A stretch of 64,000 nt of DNA from DATKPE01 sp035524335 (GCA_035524335.1 DATKPE010000034.1:1-64000); one strand, 5' to 3'. Shown: positions 40,729 to 50,001, counted from the stretch's first letter. Notes: generated from the sequence alone by a model not told the origin. Numbers and translations are program-made.

Positions 40729-42459
40729 CTAGAATCTGTGGGCGATTTCTTCGCGGGCAGGTTTGGGTAATGATTGATGGGGAATGAGGCGGAGACAATA
40801 TCCGCCGTCCGCCTGCTGTTCGGCGGTCAGTTCCACGTCCTTGAGTGAAAATCCGTGCCGGGCGACGAGCCGGGAAATTTCGTCGACGAGCTGTGCATTC
40901 AACCGCAGGCCGATGTACTGTTCGTCTTCGGTTTCAAAGCGGCAGTTGATGAGGGGAACAAGAACGTCCGACGACGCGTCGCCGTCCGCGGCGGGACTGC
41001 CGTTGATCTGAAAGAGCGCCGACCGCTGGCCGGAGGCCATCTCGGGGACGCCGCTGATCGAAAAGGGGGTTGCATGCTGGGCAATCTGCGGCGCATACTC
41101 GGGGACGGGGACCTGTTCCAGGGGAATGCGGTGGACCTGGATCGGCTCATGGGTACCCGGCTCTTTCTCCGCCGACCGGTCGGTATCGGCGCCCGTCGGG
41201 CTTCCGAGCGAAACCGACGCCGGGAAGAATGACGCAGGATTCTGTACGACCGCCGAGCCCGAATGCCGTAGTCTCTGTTTCTGGGATTTTCCACCGAAGG
41301 GAGCGGCGCCCGAATCGAGCGACGTCACCGACGTCATGGAACCTGACCGTCCGAGGTCGATCCAGCTTCCCATGCGCGACGGAAGCGAATCCCCGCCCTG
41401 GTCGCCCGCCCGGAACGAGACAATCCGGTAGTCCGCACCCGACGAAGGAGGGAACATCATGCCGTGAAGCGAGTCGATGCGGACAACGCGGGGGGTCACG
41501 AGACCGAATGCCCGGTTGACCTGCTGTGAAATTCTTTTGCCCGTGACGGCAAGCGCCGCTCCTGTCGCCAGGACCATCCGCCGGGCCAGGGCCGGATTTG
41601 CCCGCACGGCGGGAGATATACAGATACCGAGCCAGTGGCCGAAGCCGACGCTGTCATTGGAGAAGATGCCTTCGCGGGAAGAAACGCCGGCAAGCGCCGC
41701 ATATCCCGAGTCGAACATCGCCAGGACCGAATGGAACCCGGACGAACGGAGACTGTCGCGCAGTGTGAGACTGATCTGGGATATTCCCCATTGTTCATCC
41801 GCGGTCCTGCCGTTGCTGACAACAACATCGGGGGGATTGGGAACCTTTCCCGGTATCGCCCGGACGGAAACCGTGAGGTGCACCAGATCTGTAACCAGTT
41901 CGTGCCAGCGGGTGAAGACCGATTTCCTGAGGCGTCCCGCCTTGCGGTCCCATTTATCGACGGCCGATTTCTGGGGTCCGGAAATGAAGAGCATTTCACC
42001 GTCCAGCCGGCGGAACAGATCGGCGCCGATCTGCAGAGTGTTGAATTCGGTGACGGGGTACTGAACGTGGACGAAGAGCCGTTTTTTCCGGTTGAGATTG
42101 TACAGGTAGGTCCCCCATCCCCGCTGGAGAGGATAATTCTCCTGCACCACGAGGTAATCGCTCCCTGTCACCGGATCCGAAATTTCGGAAAGCGTGTAGT
42201 TGTATTTCAGAAGGAGTTCCCTGCACCGCACAACGGAATCGCTCCGGAGTGCGGTCAGAATATCGTCCCAGTCGCGGAGCTCCGCGTCGGTGGGGATGGT
42301 GCTCACCGCATCTGCGGATGAGAGATGGCCCTGTAAATCCCGGATGAATTCGAGGAACTGATCCCTGGGAAGAACTTTCCCTTCATGCGGATGGGCACTG
42401 AGGGACAGTGATACCAAGAGCAAGAGACACGACATGATACGCAGTCGGGACTGCACCAT
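40729..42459 (-). CDS. Exported protein of unknown function
   Basis: 576 aa. Signal peptide at 1-22 (CLLLLVSLSLSA). Distinct blocks follow: a helical part (about 25-90), then a stretch with aromatic, strand-like sequence (YLVVQENYPLQRGWGTYLYN, LFVHVQYPVTEFNT) and a middle part (about 180-330) recalling bacterial peptidase-like or periplasmic binding folds, but no catalytic triad. A low-complexity Ser/Pro/Gly linker (about 355-460) and a C-terminal segment (FETEDEQYIGLRLNAQLVDE) complete it. Not recognised. It has its own promoter and is divergent from the sigma-54-type DUF6600 gene. Confidence 0.75.
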   Translation of the reverse strand: MVQSRLRIMSCLLLLVSLSLSAHPHEGKVLPRDQFLEFIRDLQGHLSSADAVSTIPTDAELRDWDDILTALRSDSVVRCRELLLKYNYTLSEISDPVTGSDYLVVQENYPLQRGWGTYLYNLNRKKRLFVHVQYPVTEFNTLQIGADLFRRLDGEMLFISGPQKSAVDKWDRKAGRLRKSVFTRWHELVTDLVHLTVSVRAIPGKVPNPPDVVVSNGRTADEQWGISQISLTLRDSLRSSGFHSVLAMFDSGYAALAGVSSREGIFSNDSVGFGHWLGICISPAVRANPALARRMVLATGAALAVTGKRISQQVNRAFGLVTPRVVRIDSLHGMMFPPSSGADYRIVSFRAGDQGGDSLPSRMGSWIDLGRSGSMTSVTSLDSGAAPFGGKSQKQRLRHSGSAVVQNPASFFPASVSLGSPTGADTDRSAEKEPGTHEPIQVHRIPLEQVPVPEYAPQIAQHATPFSISGVPEMASGQRSALFQINGSPAADGDASSDVLVPLINCRFETEDEQYIGLRLNAQLVDEISRLVARHGFSLKDVELTAEQQADGGYCLRLIPHQSLPKPAREEIAHRF

Positions 42460-42517
42460 AATCTGCTGATAAAGGTTGAAAATTTACGTACTTCGGGAGG
42501 GTACTCGTGTGTAAGTC

Positions 42518-42546
42518 AATTTATACGAAAGTGCCGTGAAAGTCAA
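42518..42546 (-). promoter_or_regulatory. Promoter of the exported protein at 40729-42459
   Basis: TTGACT, 17-base spacer, TAAATT, with the predicted start about 52 bases before the ATG. Confidence 0.5.
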
Positions 42547-42659
42547 GAACCGCCGTCACATTTTTTTATTGTTCAGAATTTCCCTATATATGTGCCCAAA
42601 ATGAGACAGTCCTGGGATGAGGGACTGAAAACGGGACGTTTTTTGCCATTTCTCCCGAA

Positions 42660-42675
42660 TGGCACGTGTCTTGTA
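42660..42675 (+). promoter_or_regulatory. Putative sigma-54 promoter of the DUF6600 gene
   Basis: TGGCACGTGTCTTGTA matches the YTGGCACGrNNNTTGCW form with the -24 GG and -12 GT in place. No normal -35/-10 was found at this site. The start of the gene lies about 50 bases downstream. The 120-base region upstream is AT-rich and suits activator binding. Confidence 0.55.
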
Positions 42676-42731
42676 TATATGTTGAATCGCAGGGCCTGTT
42701 TTCGGTGTACATTACTGATCAGGAGATCACC

Positions 42732-43832
42732 ATGAAAATTACAGCTGGTATCGCATTACTTGTGCTCCTCTATCTCCAGCCGGCCCCGGCAGGAGTCAGT
42801 TTCGGTGTCTTCTACTCCTCCCTCGCCCCCCACGGCCAGTGGATCGAATGCAACCTCGGCTATGTCTGGCGGCCGAACCATGTCGCCCACGGGTGGCGTC
42901 CGTACATGAACGGACGGTGGGTCTGGTCCGATTACGGCTGGTACTGGGTCTCCGCCGAACCGTATGGATGGGCCACCTACCATTATGGCCGCTGGTATTA
43001 TGACGATTTTTACGGATGGGTCTGGGTTCCGGGCGAAACCTGGGGACCGGCCTGGGTGGAATGGAGGTACAGCGACGCGTATCTCGGATGGGCGCCGCTC
43101 TCCCCCTACGCCGCATTCAGCGTGACCGCCGGCGTGACGTTCACCCACACCTGGACGGCGCCGTACCACTACTGGAACTTCGTCACCTATCACAATTTTT
43201 CATCCGAACGGATTTCCGAATGCGTCCAGCCTGTTGAGCAGAATACGCGGATTTTCGGATCGACCCGCGGGGTCGTGGATATCCGGTCCGCCGACAACAG
43301 AATCGTCAACCGGGGTGTGGAGCTGTCGCTCATCGAACAGCGGGGGAATATCCATGTCCGCGTTGCCGATGTCGTCGAACGGGCCGGGGGCGAAGGGGAA
43401 CGGATCTCTCCGGGGGCAGGACACGAACGGATTGAAGCATTCCGGCCGCGTCTCGATGCCGGCCTGAGGGATCAGATTACCCGCCCGCAGACGTTCGAGC
43501 ATGCCACGCGCCAGATCGCGACCGATTTCAACAAGTCGCCGCACGAAAAACAGGTCGACCGGATGCGCTCAATCGAGGGAAACGCACCGAGAAGCTTCAC
43601 CCCGCGCACCGAACGGCGTCCCGGTCTTCTCCCGACCCCGCCGCAGAATGTCCGGCCTGCACCGAATGGCGGACGGCCCTCGCTCCAGACACCGCCGCGG
43701 AATCATCCGGGCATCCAGCGCCCCGGCCCGCTCCAGCAGAACGGCCGCAGGAACAATAAACCGCTTCTGGCGCCCAAAAAACCGCCGCAGCAGCGGCCCG
43801 CTCCCCGGGAACCGCAGAACAGGGAGATCTGA
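42732..43832 (+). CDS. DUF6600-family exported protein (Trp/Tyr-rich repeats)
   Basis: 366 aa, with AGGAG 6 bases before the ATG. Signal peptide at 1-20. Residues 25-130 contain YxWxxW-type repeats (WVWSDYGWYWVSAEPYGWA, YHYGRWYYDDFYGWVWVPG) as in DUF6600/FecR-linked proteins. From about 175 the chain is Arg/Pro/Asn-rich and disordered, with GGRPSLQTPPRNH-like repeats. Probably binds envelope polymers or acts as a structural spacer; function not proven. A sigma-54-type site lies just upstream, so it probably responds to a specific activator. A terminator follows. Confidence 0.85.
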   Translation: MKITAGIALLVLLYLQPAPAGVSFGVFYSSLAPHGQWIECNLGYVWRPNHVAHGWRPYMNGRWVWSDYGWYWVSAEPYGWATYHYGRWYYDDFYGWVWVPGETWGPAWVEWRYSDAYLGWAPLSPYAAFSVTAGVTFTHTWTAPYHYWNFVTYHNFSSERISECVQPVEQNTRIFGSTRGVVDIRSADNRIVNRGVELSLIEQRGNIHVRVADVVERAGGEGERISPGAGHERIEAFRPRLDAGLRDQITRPQTFEHATRQIATDFNKSPHEKQVDRMRSIEGNAPRSFTPRTERRPGLLPTPPQNVRPAPNGGRPSLQTPPRNHPGIQRPGPLQQNGRRNNKPLLAPKKPPQQRPAPREPQNREI

Positions 43833-43906
43833 CAGGACGGAAAAAATTTGATCCTCATGGCGAGCCTGACCGATCACGCACGATAACGACCAGACCCCGA
43901 TAAACA

Positions 43907-43945
43907 TGAAAAGCGACCGAAGAGGAATCGGTCGCTTTTTGTTTT
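43907..43945 (+). terminator. Bidirectional rho-independent terminator
   Basis: Stem AAAGCGACCGA/TCGGTCGCTTT followed by TTTTGTTTT on the plus strand, with a T-run (TTTT) also on the minus side, between two convergent genes. Confidence 0.85.
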
Positions 43946-43967
43946 ACTCCCGCATCCGGTGCGCGCC

Positions 43968-45161
43968 TTATTTCTCCCTGAGCAGATCATAGAGCGCGGT
44001 GTGCGCCTTCGGACTCCCGATGCTTCCAAGATAATAAATCGCCTGGCTCCGCAGATCGTCGCTGGCGTCGTCCCGGGCTATCCGGGAGAGGAAATCGACC
44101 GCCTTGTCGTTCCCGACCTCCGCGATCGAGTAAAATACCGATTCCCGCCGTTCCGTCCGGTCACGGGGAATGGCGTTGAACACCTCGATGAGCGTTTCAA
44201 CCGACCGGTTTTTGTCGTCCGAACACCGGCCGATCTGTTCGAAGGCGATGTCCTGGATCTGGCGGTCGGTATCCTCCTTTGCAATCGTCAGATAGACCGC
44301 CAGCGGATCGGAGGAATGGCGGTCGGCCAGCTCCTCCATCGCCTCCACCCTGAGCGGTTTCGCGTTCGACCGGTTCAGGGCCACTTCCCGCAGGACCGCG
44401 AACGTGCCGGTGTCGTCCTTCGCGTCGGTGAGCGCGTGCAGGGCCTGAAGCTTCGTCTGCGTCGCCCGGTCCGGTTTCTCCTCCTGCCAGTATCCCCGGA
44501 AGAGAAGCGGAGCCCGGCGCAGTTTCATCTGATCCAGCGTGCGTTCGAGCATCGCCAACTTGTTCTTCTGGACGGTGACGCTGTAGGAAAATCCGTACGA
44601 ATGTGCCCGGGGTGCGGTGACGGCCTGCCCGGGCGGGACGGGTGTGCTCACCTCGGCGTCCGGAACCGGCACCACCGCGCCCGCATCGGCGTCCGGAATC
44701 ATGACCGGCATGCCGGCCGAATCCGCCGCCGCGGTGACGATCACCGTGTGACCGGATCTGTTTTCCAGCTCCGCCAGATCCGCAACCGCATCCTCGAAAT
44801 AACGGCTCGTCTGGTAATTGGCGAGAAACCTCACGTACGCCCCAATCGCCGCTTTCCTGTTGTAGTGCTTGAGCGCATACGCCGACCAGTAGGTCGCATC
44901 ATCCCTGTATCCGCTCGACGGATATTTTTTCAGAAAAAGATCGAACGTTTTCTTTGCGTTCTGCCACTCTCCGTTCAGCACCTGCCGGTATCCCTCCTGA
45001 TAGGCCTTGTAATCGGGATCGGCCGCTTTTCCCTTCCCCGCTCCCGGTTCGGCCGGATATTCGGCGACTGTGGCGACAAAAATACGATCGCCCGCCGGCC
45101 GGGCCGTGAGGAGACCGGTCGGGAGAATCACTGCGATGAGGAGAACGATGCACGATTTCAT
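43968..45161 (-). CDS. Exported TPR-HEAT repeat protein of the sigma operon
   Basis: 397 aa. Signal peptide at 1-20. Residues 45-130 have TPR/YbgF-like outer-membrane lipoprotein-type repeats (EGYRQVLNGEWQNAKKTFDLFL, RDDATYWSAYALKHYNR). After a linker (about 135-215), residues 250-395 are HEAT/armadillo repeats (VEAMEELADRHSSDP, QAIYYLGSIGSPKAHTAL). It lies 12 bases after the anti-sigma gene. It may sense or buffer envelope state for the ECF system; the partner is unknown. Confidence 0.8.
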   Translation of the reverse strand: MKSCIVLLIAVILPTGLLTARPAGDRIFVATVAEYPAEPGAGKGKAADPDYKAYQEGYRQVLNGEWQNAKKTFDLFLKKYPSSGYRDDATYWSAYALKHYNRKAAIGAYVRFLANYQTSRYFEDAVADLAELENRSGHTVIVTAAADSAGMPVMIPDADAGAVVPVPDAEVSTPVPPGQAVTAPRAHSYGFSYSVTVQKNKLAMLERTLDQMKLRRAPLLFRGYWQEEKPDRATQTKLQALHALTDAKDDTGTFAVLREVALNRSNAKPLRVEAMEELADRHSSDPLAVYLTIAKEDTDRQIQDIAFEQIGRCSDDKNRSVETLIEVFNAIPRDRTERRESVFYSIAEVGNDKAVDFLSRIARDDASDDLRSQAIYYLGSIGSPKAHTALYDLLREK

Positions 45162-45173
45162 GGGGTGGTATCC

Positions 45174-45992
45174 TTATCTTCCCCGGCCCGGAGCGGCTAC
45201 CGAGGAGGTATCGAACTGCGCTTCCGCCATCCTGATCTTGAAGAGAAGGTTTTCCTGCCGGATCCCGGAACGGATGAGCTCGATGTCGGGAAGCGTCCGC
45301 CCCCCCTCCCTGTTTGCCAGCTCGATGAATATTCTGTCCATGTCGTCGATGAGCCGCGAGGAGTGATCATCGAGCGGCTGTTGTTTCAGATACCGGGCGT
45401 CGTGAAGGAGCTGGCGGGACAACTGCTGTTCAGCGGAGAGGTCGACGGGGCTCCGGAGATCAATTTTTTTGTTGTTCAGGCCGACCAGCAGGGCTTTCGA
45501 TTTTCTGAAATAGTCCGATGCGAGTGTACGCACCTCCCTGGTCCCGCCGGTATCGTCGGCCGGGCGGACGGACGGGGAGACAGTCGCAACCGCGCCACCG
45601 GCAGTTTGCGGCTGTTCACCCGGTTTCAGCAGAAGCACGGCGGCGAGGGCGATGACCGCGACGGCACTCCCTCCGTAAATCCAGAGTCTGCGCCCGACAA
45701 GCCAGAGAAGCAGGTCGTCCCAATCGGCGGCGAGCGATTTTCGTTCCCCGTTCCCGGCGATACCGCGGTCGATCCCGTCCGCCAGTTCCCGCCAGAATTC
45801 CTCGGGGAGCTTTTCGGCAGGAGGCGTGCCGGCAGGGCCAATCGCTTCAACGGCCGACCGGAGGTCCCGGAGCTCCCGGGCGCACCGGCGGCACGAGCGG
45901 AGATGTTCTTCGAGGCTCTGCGTCTCTTCGGGGGAAAGTGTACCGGTCAGATAGTCGTAGAGCCGGTGTCTGTATGTTCGATGAAAAAGCAT
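45174..45992 (-). CDS. Anti-sigma factor with zinc-finger N-terminus
   Basis: 272 aa. A zf-HC2-type N-terminus with His, Cys and Cys spaced as HLRSCRRCARE (about 29-39) binds the sigma factor in the cytoplasm. One membrane helix lies at about 100-122 (WIYGGSAVAVIALAAVLL). The remaining 150 aa form a periplasmic sensory region (about 125-270) with acidic and helical stretches (ELIRSGIRQENLLFKIRMAEA). It follows the ECF sigma gene with one base between stop and start, so it is the cognate regulator. Confidence 0.87.
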   Translation of the reverse strand: MLFHRTYRHRLYDYLTGTLSPEETQSLEEHLRSCRRCARELRDLRSAVEAIGPAGTPPAEKLPEEFWRELADGIDRGIAGNGERKSLAADWDDLLLWLVGRRLWIYGGSAVAVIALAAVLLLKPGEQPQTAGGAVATVSPSVRPADDTGGTREVRTLASDYFRKSKALLVGLNNKKIDLRSPVDLSAEQQLSRQLLHDARYLKQQPLDDHSSRLIDDMDRIFIELANREGGRTLPDIELIRSGIRQENLLFKIRMAEAQFDTSSVAAPGRGR

Positions 45993-45993
45993 A

Positions 45994-46542
45994 TCAGGAA
46001 TTGTTTATAACCTCGAGCTTGTTCTTCAGTTTTTTCAGACCGCGGTGAAGATGTGTTTTGACGGTTCCTTCAGAACACCGCAGAATACCGCTGACCTGCC
46101 GGGTGGATAAACCGTTCAGGTGGCGGAGGATCACGGCGGCGCGCTGGAGGGTGGGGAGTTCATGGAGAGCCCGTTCGAGCATTTCCCGGTGCTCTCCCCG
46201 GAACAGTTCGTCCGGGTTCTGACCGGGAAGACGGTCCGCATCGTCCAGTGAGATCTCTCTCCGGGCCGAGGTCGATTTCCGTTTCACCGCATTGAGCGAC
46301 TGGTTGGTGACGATGCGGTAAAGCCATGTACCGAATTCCGCTTCCCCGCGGAACGACGGAAGGGCGCGATACACCCGTACGAATGATTCCTGGACGATAT
46401 CAGCCGCATCATCATGGTTGTTGACGTAACCGTATGCAATATTGTACGCCTGTCTCATATAACGCTCAACGAGCGTACGGAAAGCGGCGTGGTTACTGCG
46501 CTTTGCTTCCGCAATCAGTTGCAGTTCGTCTGCCGCCGCCAT
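45994..46542 (-). CDS. ECF sigma-70 family factor
   Basis: 182 aa. The ATG at 46542 (AGGGG upstream) is preferred to a GTG 24 bases upstream. Region 2 (RQAYNIAYGYVNNHDDAADIVQ) and region 4 (ILRHLNGLSTRQVSGILRCSEGTVKTHLHRG) are intact, and the chain ends soon after region 4. Probably held inactive by the anti-sigma downstream and released by envelope stress. I could not place a clear promoter; GGAAAAC followed by CGTATA about 16 bases later at the far end of the gap is only suggestive of ECF-type autocontrol. The 46543-46703 gap holds nothing else. Confidence 0.92.
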   Translation of the reverse strand: MAAADELQLIAEAKRSNHAAFRTLVERYMRQAYNIAYGYVNNHDDAADIVQESFVRVYRALPSFRGEAEFGTWLYRIVTNQSLNAVKRKSTSARREISLDDADRLPGQNPDELFRGEHREMLERALHELPTLQRAAVILRHLNGLSTRQVSGILRCSEGTVKTHLHRGLKKLKNKLEVINNS

Positions 46543-46703
46543 GCAAGGGCCCCTGTATGTCCGCACCTATTATTAGACCGCCGGAATGCCTGATTGGTTG
46601 ACCTCATTCCAGGGTATACGGCCCGAAGGTGAGAAGTGTTTTCCGTCATCCGGTGGTAAAATAGGGGATTTTTGCGGAAATCCGGCAGTCCGCAGGATGA
46701 TCT

Positions 46704-49175
46704 TCAGAGACTCAGGAGGTAGGTTATTTTTGCCAGAATGACATTATCCATCGGCAGACGGAAGGCGCCGGAGAAATTATCGCCGAACGACTGATCATAA
46801 ACGTCCGTCAGGCCGTTGCGCGCCTGGGTCCAGACGAGATAGAGCGTGCTTCCGGGCAGATATTCCCACCGCAGAACCATGTTGGCGTTGATGATCTGCT
46901 GATTGAAGTCGGGATTCGAATAGGAGGCCGCGGCAGGATAATTGTACGGGAGAAGAATATCCGGATTCAGCATCTGCCGGAATTCGTAGTAGTGCCCCTT
47001 CGCGAGAAAGAGCTGTGTGAAGAACTGGAAGCTGATGTTCCGCTCGAAGGTAATGGTGGCGCTGAGCGAAAAACTGAATTCGTCCACATCGCGGTTGCCG
47101 AAGACGTTCGCCCCGTCATCCGTGTAGTGGCCGATCGCCCAGGCCTCCTCCTGGCGCACGCGCGCAAAACTGATGTCCGGGGTATATTCCATCCATGTGG
47201 CCGGCCTGATCGTCAGGGAAAGATCCGTCGTGAGGGAATGCATCCCCTTCGCGGAGATGAGATAATCGCTGGTCAGCTGAACGATATACGGATCGCGGAC
47301 GTCGGTCTGGAGAAGAACCTGCATCTCCTCCTTTGTGGGACGGTGATAGAGGCCGACGATTCCCCGGTTCGCGTCGTCGAAAGCAGGGAAGTAATGGTTC
47401 ATGTTGAGCTGGACGGACCAGAAGTTCGACAGATCGCCCCGGGCCGAGAATTCTCCGTCCTGCATGGTGTTCGTCCCGCCCCAGTCCCACCGGTAATTCC
47501 CCCCCAGACTTACCGAATATCGCCGGAGGGGTGCGGCGGCGAAATTATTTTTGTACGAAACCTGTGAGTATCCCCCCTCTTCAAGAGGCCGGTTGAAAAA
47601 TCCGAGATCGTTGATCCAGAAATGGTTCGTCGAGAAATCGTACATCGTGAAATAGACCCAGTGTTCGTCCTGGATCTGTCCGATGCTGATCTTACCCGCA
47701 GATCCGGTCACCTGGCCGGCGGATTCGACCAGTTTCGAGACTGCCTGGGAGCCCGCGAGGTATCCGTCGCAGGTCCATTTCGCGTCGAGGAAGTGAAGAT
47801 TCCAGTCGGCCCCGGCCGAAAGGGCCGGGAGTGTCCCCTCCTTTGCGACGTCGCCCGCCATGATCCCGACGTAGGAATTGTTCTGGAAATCCTGTCGGAG
47901 CCGGAAAACGGAATATTCCCCTTTCGGTTCAAAAAGGATCGGACTGCTCCGGACACCCGAGGCATTTTCCTCGATCCCCTCCTCCCGGTCGGTGAGCGCC
48001 GAGAGAACGCCGAGGGTCAGGCCGTTGTCCGTTTTTCCCGTGAATTTGACCGCCCCCAGAATGTCGGTCGCCTGGGGATTCTGGGTGAAAATATACCCGG
48101 AGTCGGGGGATGGAGTAAGGGTCGGCTGTCGTCCGATCCTCCGGGAATAAAAAAGGTAGAGCTGATCGTTGTCGAATGTGTTCCCGAAGGAAAACATCTG
48201 CGATCCTTCGAGAAAGAGGGGACGCTTTTCCGGATAGTATGTTTCGAAAACGGTGAGGTTGAGAACCGCCTGGTCGACTTCGACCTGGCCGAAATCGGGA
48301 TGGACGGCGACGTCGAGGGTGAAATTATTCGTCACCCCGTATTTCAGATCGGCCCCGGCAGGCGCGTTGAACTGCTTCTGAACCGGAAAGGGGGACGGTT
48401 CCGAAAAGAAACTCTCCTTGGTGACCAGATACGGAAGGATGTCGAGGTGGAGCGTCGGATGAATGTTCCGGATGCCGGAGACGTTCCCCATCGTGGACAC
48501 CGGAGAGATCACGCCGATCGGCGTCTGGCTTCTCGGAAGCGAAACCCATTCGTCGGTTTCGAATTTCCGGGCGATATAACGCCGGAAATTGATCCCCCAG
48601 ACATATTCCCCCTCCTGCTCGGAGAACCGGAGAGCGCTGTAGGGTATCCGGAACTCGGCGGACCATCCGCTGTCGACGATGCGGGCGTTGAATTCCCACA
48701 CCGCATCCCATTGAATATCGTACACCCTCCCATCCTGCGAAAGCACGCCGTCCGATTGGACACCGGAGACGGTGCCGCTGAACAGGAACGCGGTACTGCG
48801 GTCATTATACGAATCGATAATCACCGAAATCCGGTCCGACTGGCCGGTCCGGTCCCTGCGGGTGAGCTGGCTCACGATTTTATCCGGCTCCCGGTCATAA
48901 CACATCACGCCAACGTACACGGCGTCGTTGTCGTACAGAATCCGCACCGATGTCTTCTCGGTCGCCGGAGCGCCTTCATCGGGATCGAATTGTGTAAAAC
49001 TGGTGACCGGTACTGCCGACTGCCACTCCCGCTCGTTCAAGTAACCATCAACTTTTGGAGGCTGCGAAACTCCCGCCGCAACGATGCTTTTGGAGGAGGT
49101 TCCACCCATAGCAGCTTCAACGGTGGCAAGGAGGGCAATCGCGACTATCCTGATATAGAAAGTCGATTTGCCCAT
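46704..49175 (-). CDS. DUF5916-family outer-membrane protein with CBM9-like domain
   Basis: 823 aa. The ATG at 49175 fits the signal peptide (IRIVAIALLATVEAAMGG) and a promoter that leaves only a few bases of leader. N-terminal CBM9-like/sugar-binding domain (about 35-210, VDGYLNEREWQSAVPV), then a long beta-rich part with FDNDQLYLFYSRRIGRQP and TGKTDNGLTLGVLSALTDRE (about 340-400). The last part (about 480-823) is outer-membrane barrel-like. DUF5916 proteins are widespread in Bacteroidota, with carbohydrate-related roles suspected. Divergent from menG. Confidence 0.85.
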   Translation of the reverse strand: MGKSTFYIRIVAIALLATVEAAMGGTSSKSIVAAGVSQPPKVDGYLNEREWQSAVPVTSFTQFDPDEGAPATEKTSVRILYDNDAVYVGVMCYDREPDKIVSQLTRRDRTGQSDRISVIIDSYNDRSTAFLFSGTVSGVQSDGVLSQDGRVYDIQWDAVWEFNARIVDSGWSAEFRIPYSALRFSEQEGEYVWGINFRRYIARKFETDEWVSLPRSQTPIGVISPVSTMGNVSGIRNIHPTLHLDILPYLVTKESFFSEPSPFPVQKQFNAPAGADLKYGVTNNFTLDVAVHPDFGQVEVDQAVLNLTVFETYYPEKRPLFLEGSQMFSFGNTFDNDQLYLFYSRRIGRQPTLTPSPDSGYIFTQNPQATDILGAVKFTGKTDNGLTLGVLSALTDREEGIEENASGVRSSPILFEPKGEYSVFRLRQDFQNNSYVGIMAGDVAKEGTLPALSAGADWNLHFLDAKWTCDGYLAGSQAVSKLVESAGQVTGSAGKISIGQIQDEHWVYFTMYDFSTNHFWINDLGFFNRPLEEGGYSQVSYKNNFAAAPLRRYSVSLGGNYRWDWGGTNTMQDGEFSARGDLSNFWSVQLNMNHYFPAFDDANRGIVGLYHRPTKEEMQVLLQTDVRDPYIVQLTSDYLISAKGMHSLTTDLSLTIRPATWMEYTPDISFARVRQEEAWAIGHYTDDGANVFGNRDVDEFSFSLSATITFERNISFQFFTQLFLAKGHYYEFRQMLNPDILLPYNYPAAASYSNPDFNQQIINANMVLRWEYLPGSTLYLVWTQARNGLTDVYDQSFGDNFSGAFRLPMDNVILAKITYLLSL

Positions 49176-49184
49176 GATTGTGAG

Positions 49185-49213
49185 AAGATAGCAGAAAGTT
49201 GCGATAAAAACAA
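49185..49213 (-). promoter_or_regulatory. Promoter of the DUF5916 gene, near-leaderless
   Basis: TTGTTT, 17-base spacer, TATCTT. The predicted start is only about 5 bases before the ATG, and there is no Shine-Dalgarno. Confidence 0.5.
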
Positions 49214-49232
49214 GAAAAAATCCTGTCTGGTT

Positions 49233-49261
49233 TTGCAAATCTGCCGGAATTTGACAACATT
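49233..49261 (+). promoter_or_regulatory. Likely promoter of menG, near-leaderless
   Basis: TTGCAA, 17-base spacer, AACATT. The predicted start point falls at or next to the GTG at 49267. Confidence 0.4.
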
Positions 49262-49266
49262 TCTCC

Positions 49267-49995
49267 GTGACGCAGAATCCCGACCTGGTGAATTCCCCCA
49301 TCGAAAGCGCCCCGGCAATCCGCCGGATGTTCAACACCATTGCGCCGACCTACGACCGTCTGAACCACCTCCTGAGTCTCGGACGCGACATCCGCTGGCG
49401 GAAAAAAGCAATCGCACTCCTCCGCGATAAACAGGGGGGCAGATTCCTCGATCTCGCCTGCGGCAGCGGCGACCTCTCCCTGGAGGCGCTTTCCCTCCAT
49501 CCCTCCAGAATCGTCGCAACCGATTTCGCCGAAAACATGCTGGATGTCTTCCGCCGGAAATTATCCGGCCTCTCCCCCGGCATCCCCGTCGATCTTGTCG
49601 CCGCCGACGTCCACGCTCTCCCCTTCCCTTCATCCGATTTCGACGTCGCCATGGTCGCCTTCGGCATCCGGAATTTTGCCGATCGCCTCGGATCCCTCCG
49701 GGAAATGCACCGCGTCCTCAAACCGGGCGGTAAAGTCCTCATCCTCGAGCTGACAACGCCCACCGCACCGCTGATCCGGCATGGATACCTTCTCTATGGC
49801 AGATTTTTCCTCCCGATGATAGGCCGCCTCGTCTCAGGTCATTCCGGGGCATACAACTATCTCCCGGAATCCATCGAACAATTTCCCGAAAACGATCAGT
49901 TCCTCCGGCTGATGACCTCTGCGGGTTTCTCCTCCGTCCGCGCCATCTCCCTCAGTTTCGGCACCGCGACCATTTTTCTCGGATCGAAAGCCTGA
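49267..49995 (+). CDS. menG: Demethylmenaquinone methyltransferase (UbiE/MenG)
   Basis: 242 aa from GTG; the promoter places the start at most a base or two from this codon. SAM-binding motif FLDLACGSGDLS (about 59-70), the family stretch ATDFAENMLDVF (about 86-97), and the hallmark NYLPESIEQFPENDQFLRLM (about 197-216). It methylates demethylmenaquinone to menaquinone (and DMQ to UQ intermediates in other bacteria), indicating quinone-based respiration. Convergent with rlmD, 6 bases apart. Confidence 0.95.
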   Translation: MTQNPDLVNSPIESAPAIRRMFNTIAPTYDRLNHLLSLGRDIRWRKKAIALLRDKQGGRFLDLACGSGDLSLEALSLHPSRIVATDFAENMLDVFRRKLSGLSPGIPVDLVAADVHALPFPSSDFDVAMVAFGIRNFADRLGSLREMHRVLKPGGKVLILELTTPTAPLIRHGYLLYGRFFLPMIGRLVSGHSGAYNYLPESIEQFPENDQFLRLMTSAGFSSVRAISLSFGTATIFLGSKA

Positions 49996-50001
49996 TCCCT
50001 C

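Noticed and set aside
43959..46010. 683-aa open frame antisense to the ECF/anti-sigma/HEAT operon
   Set aside because: The operon on the other strand has clear family motifs in all three genes.
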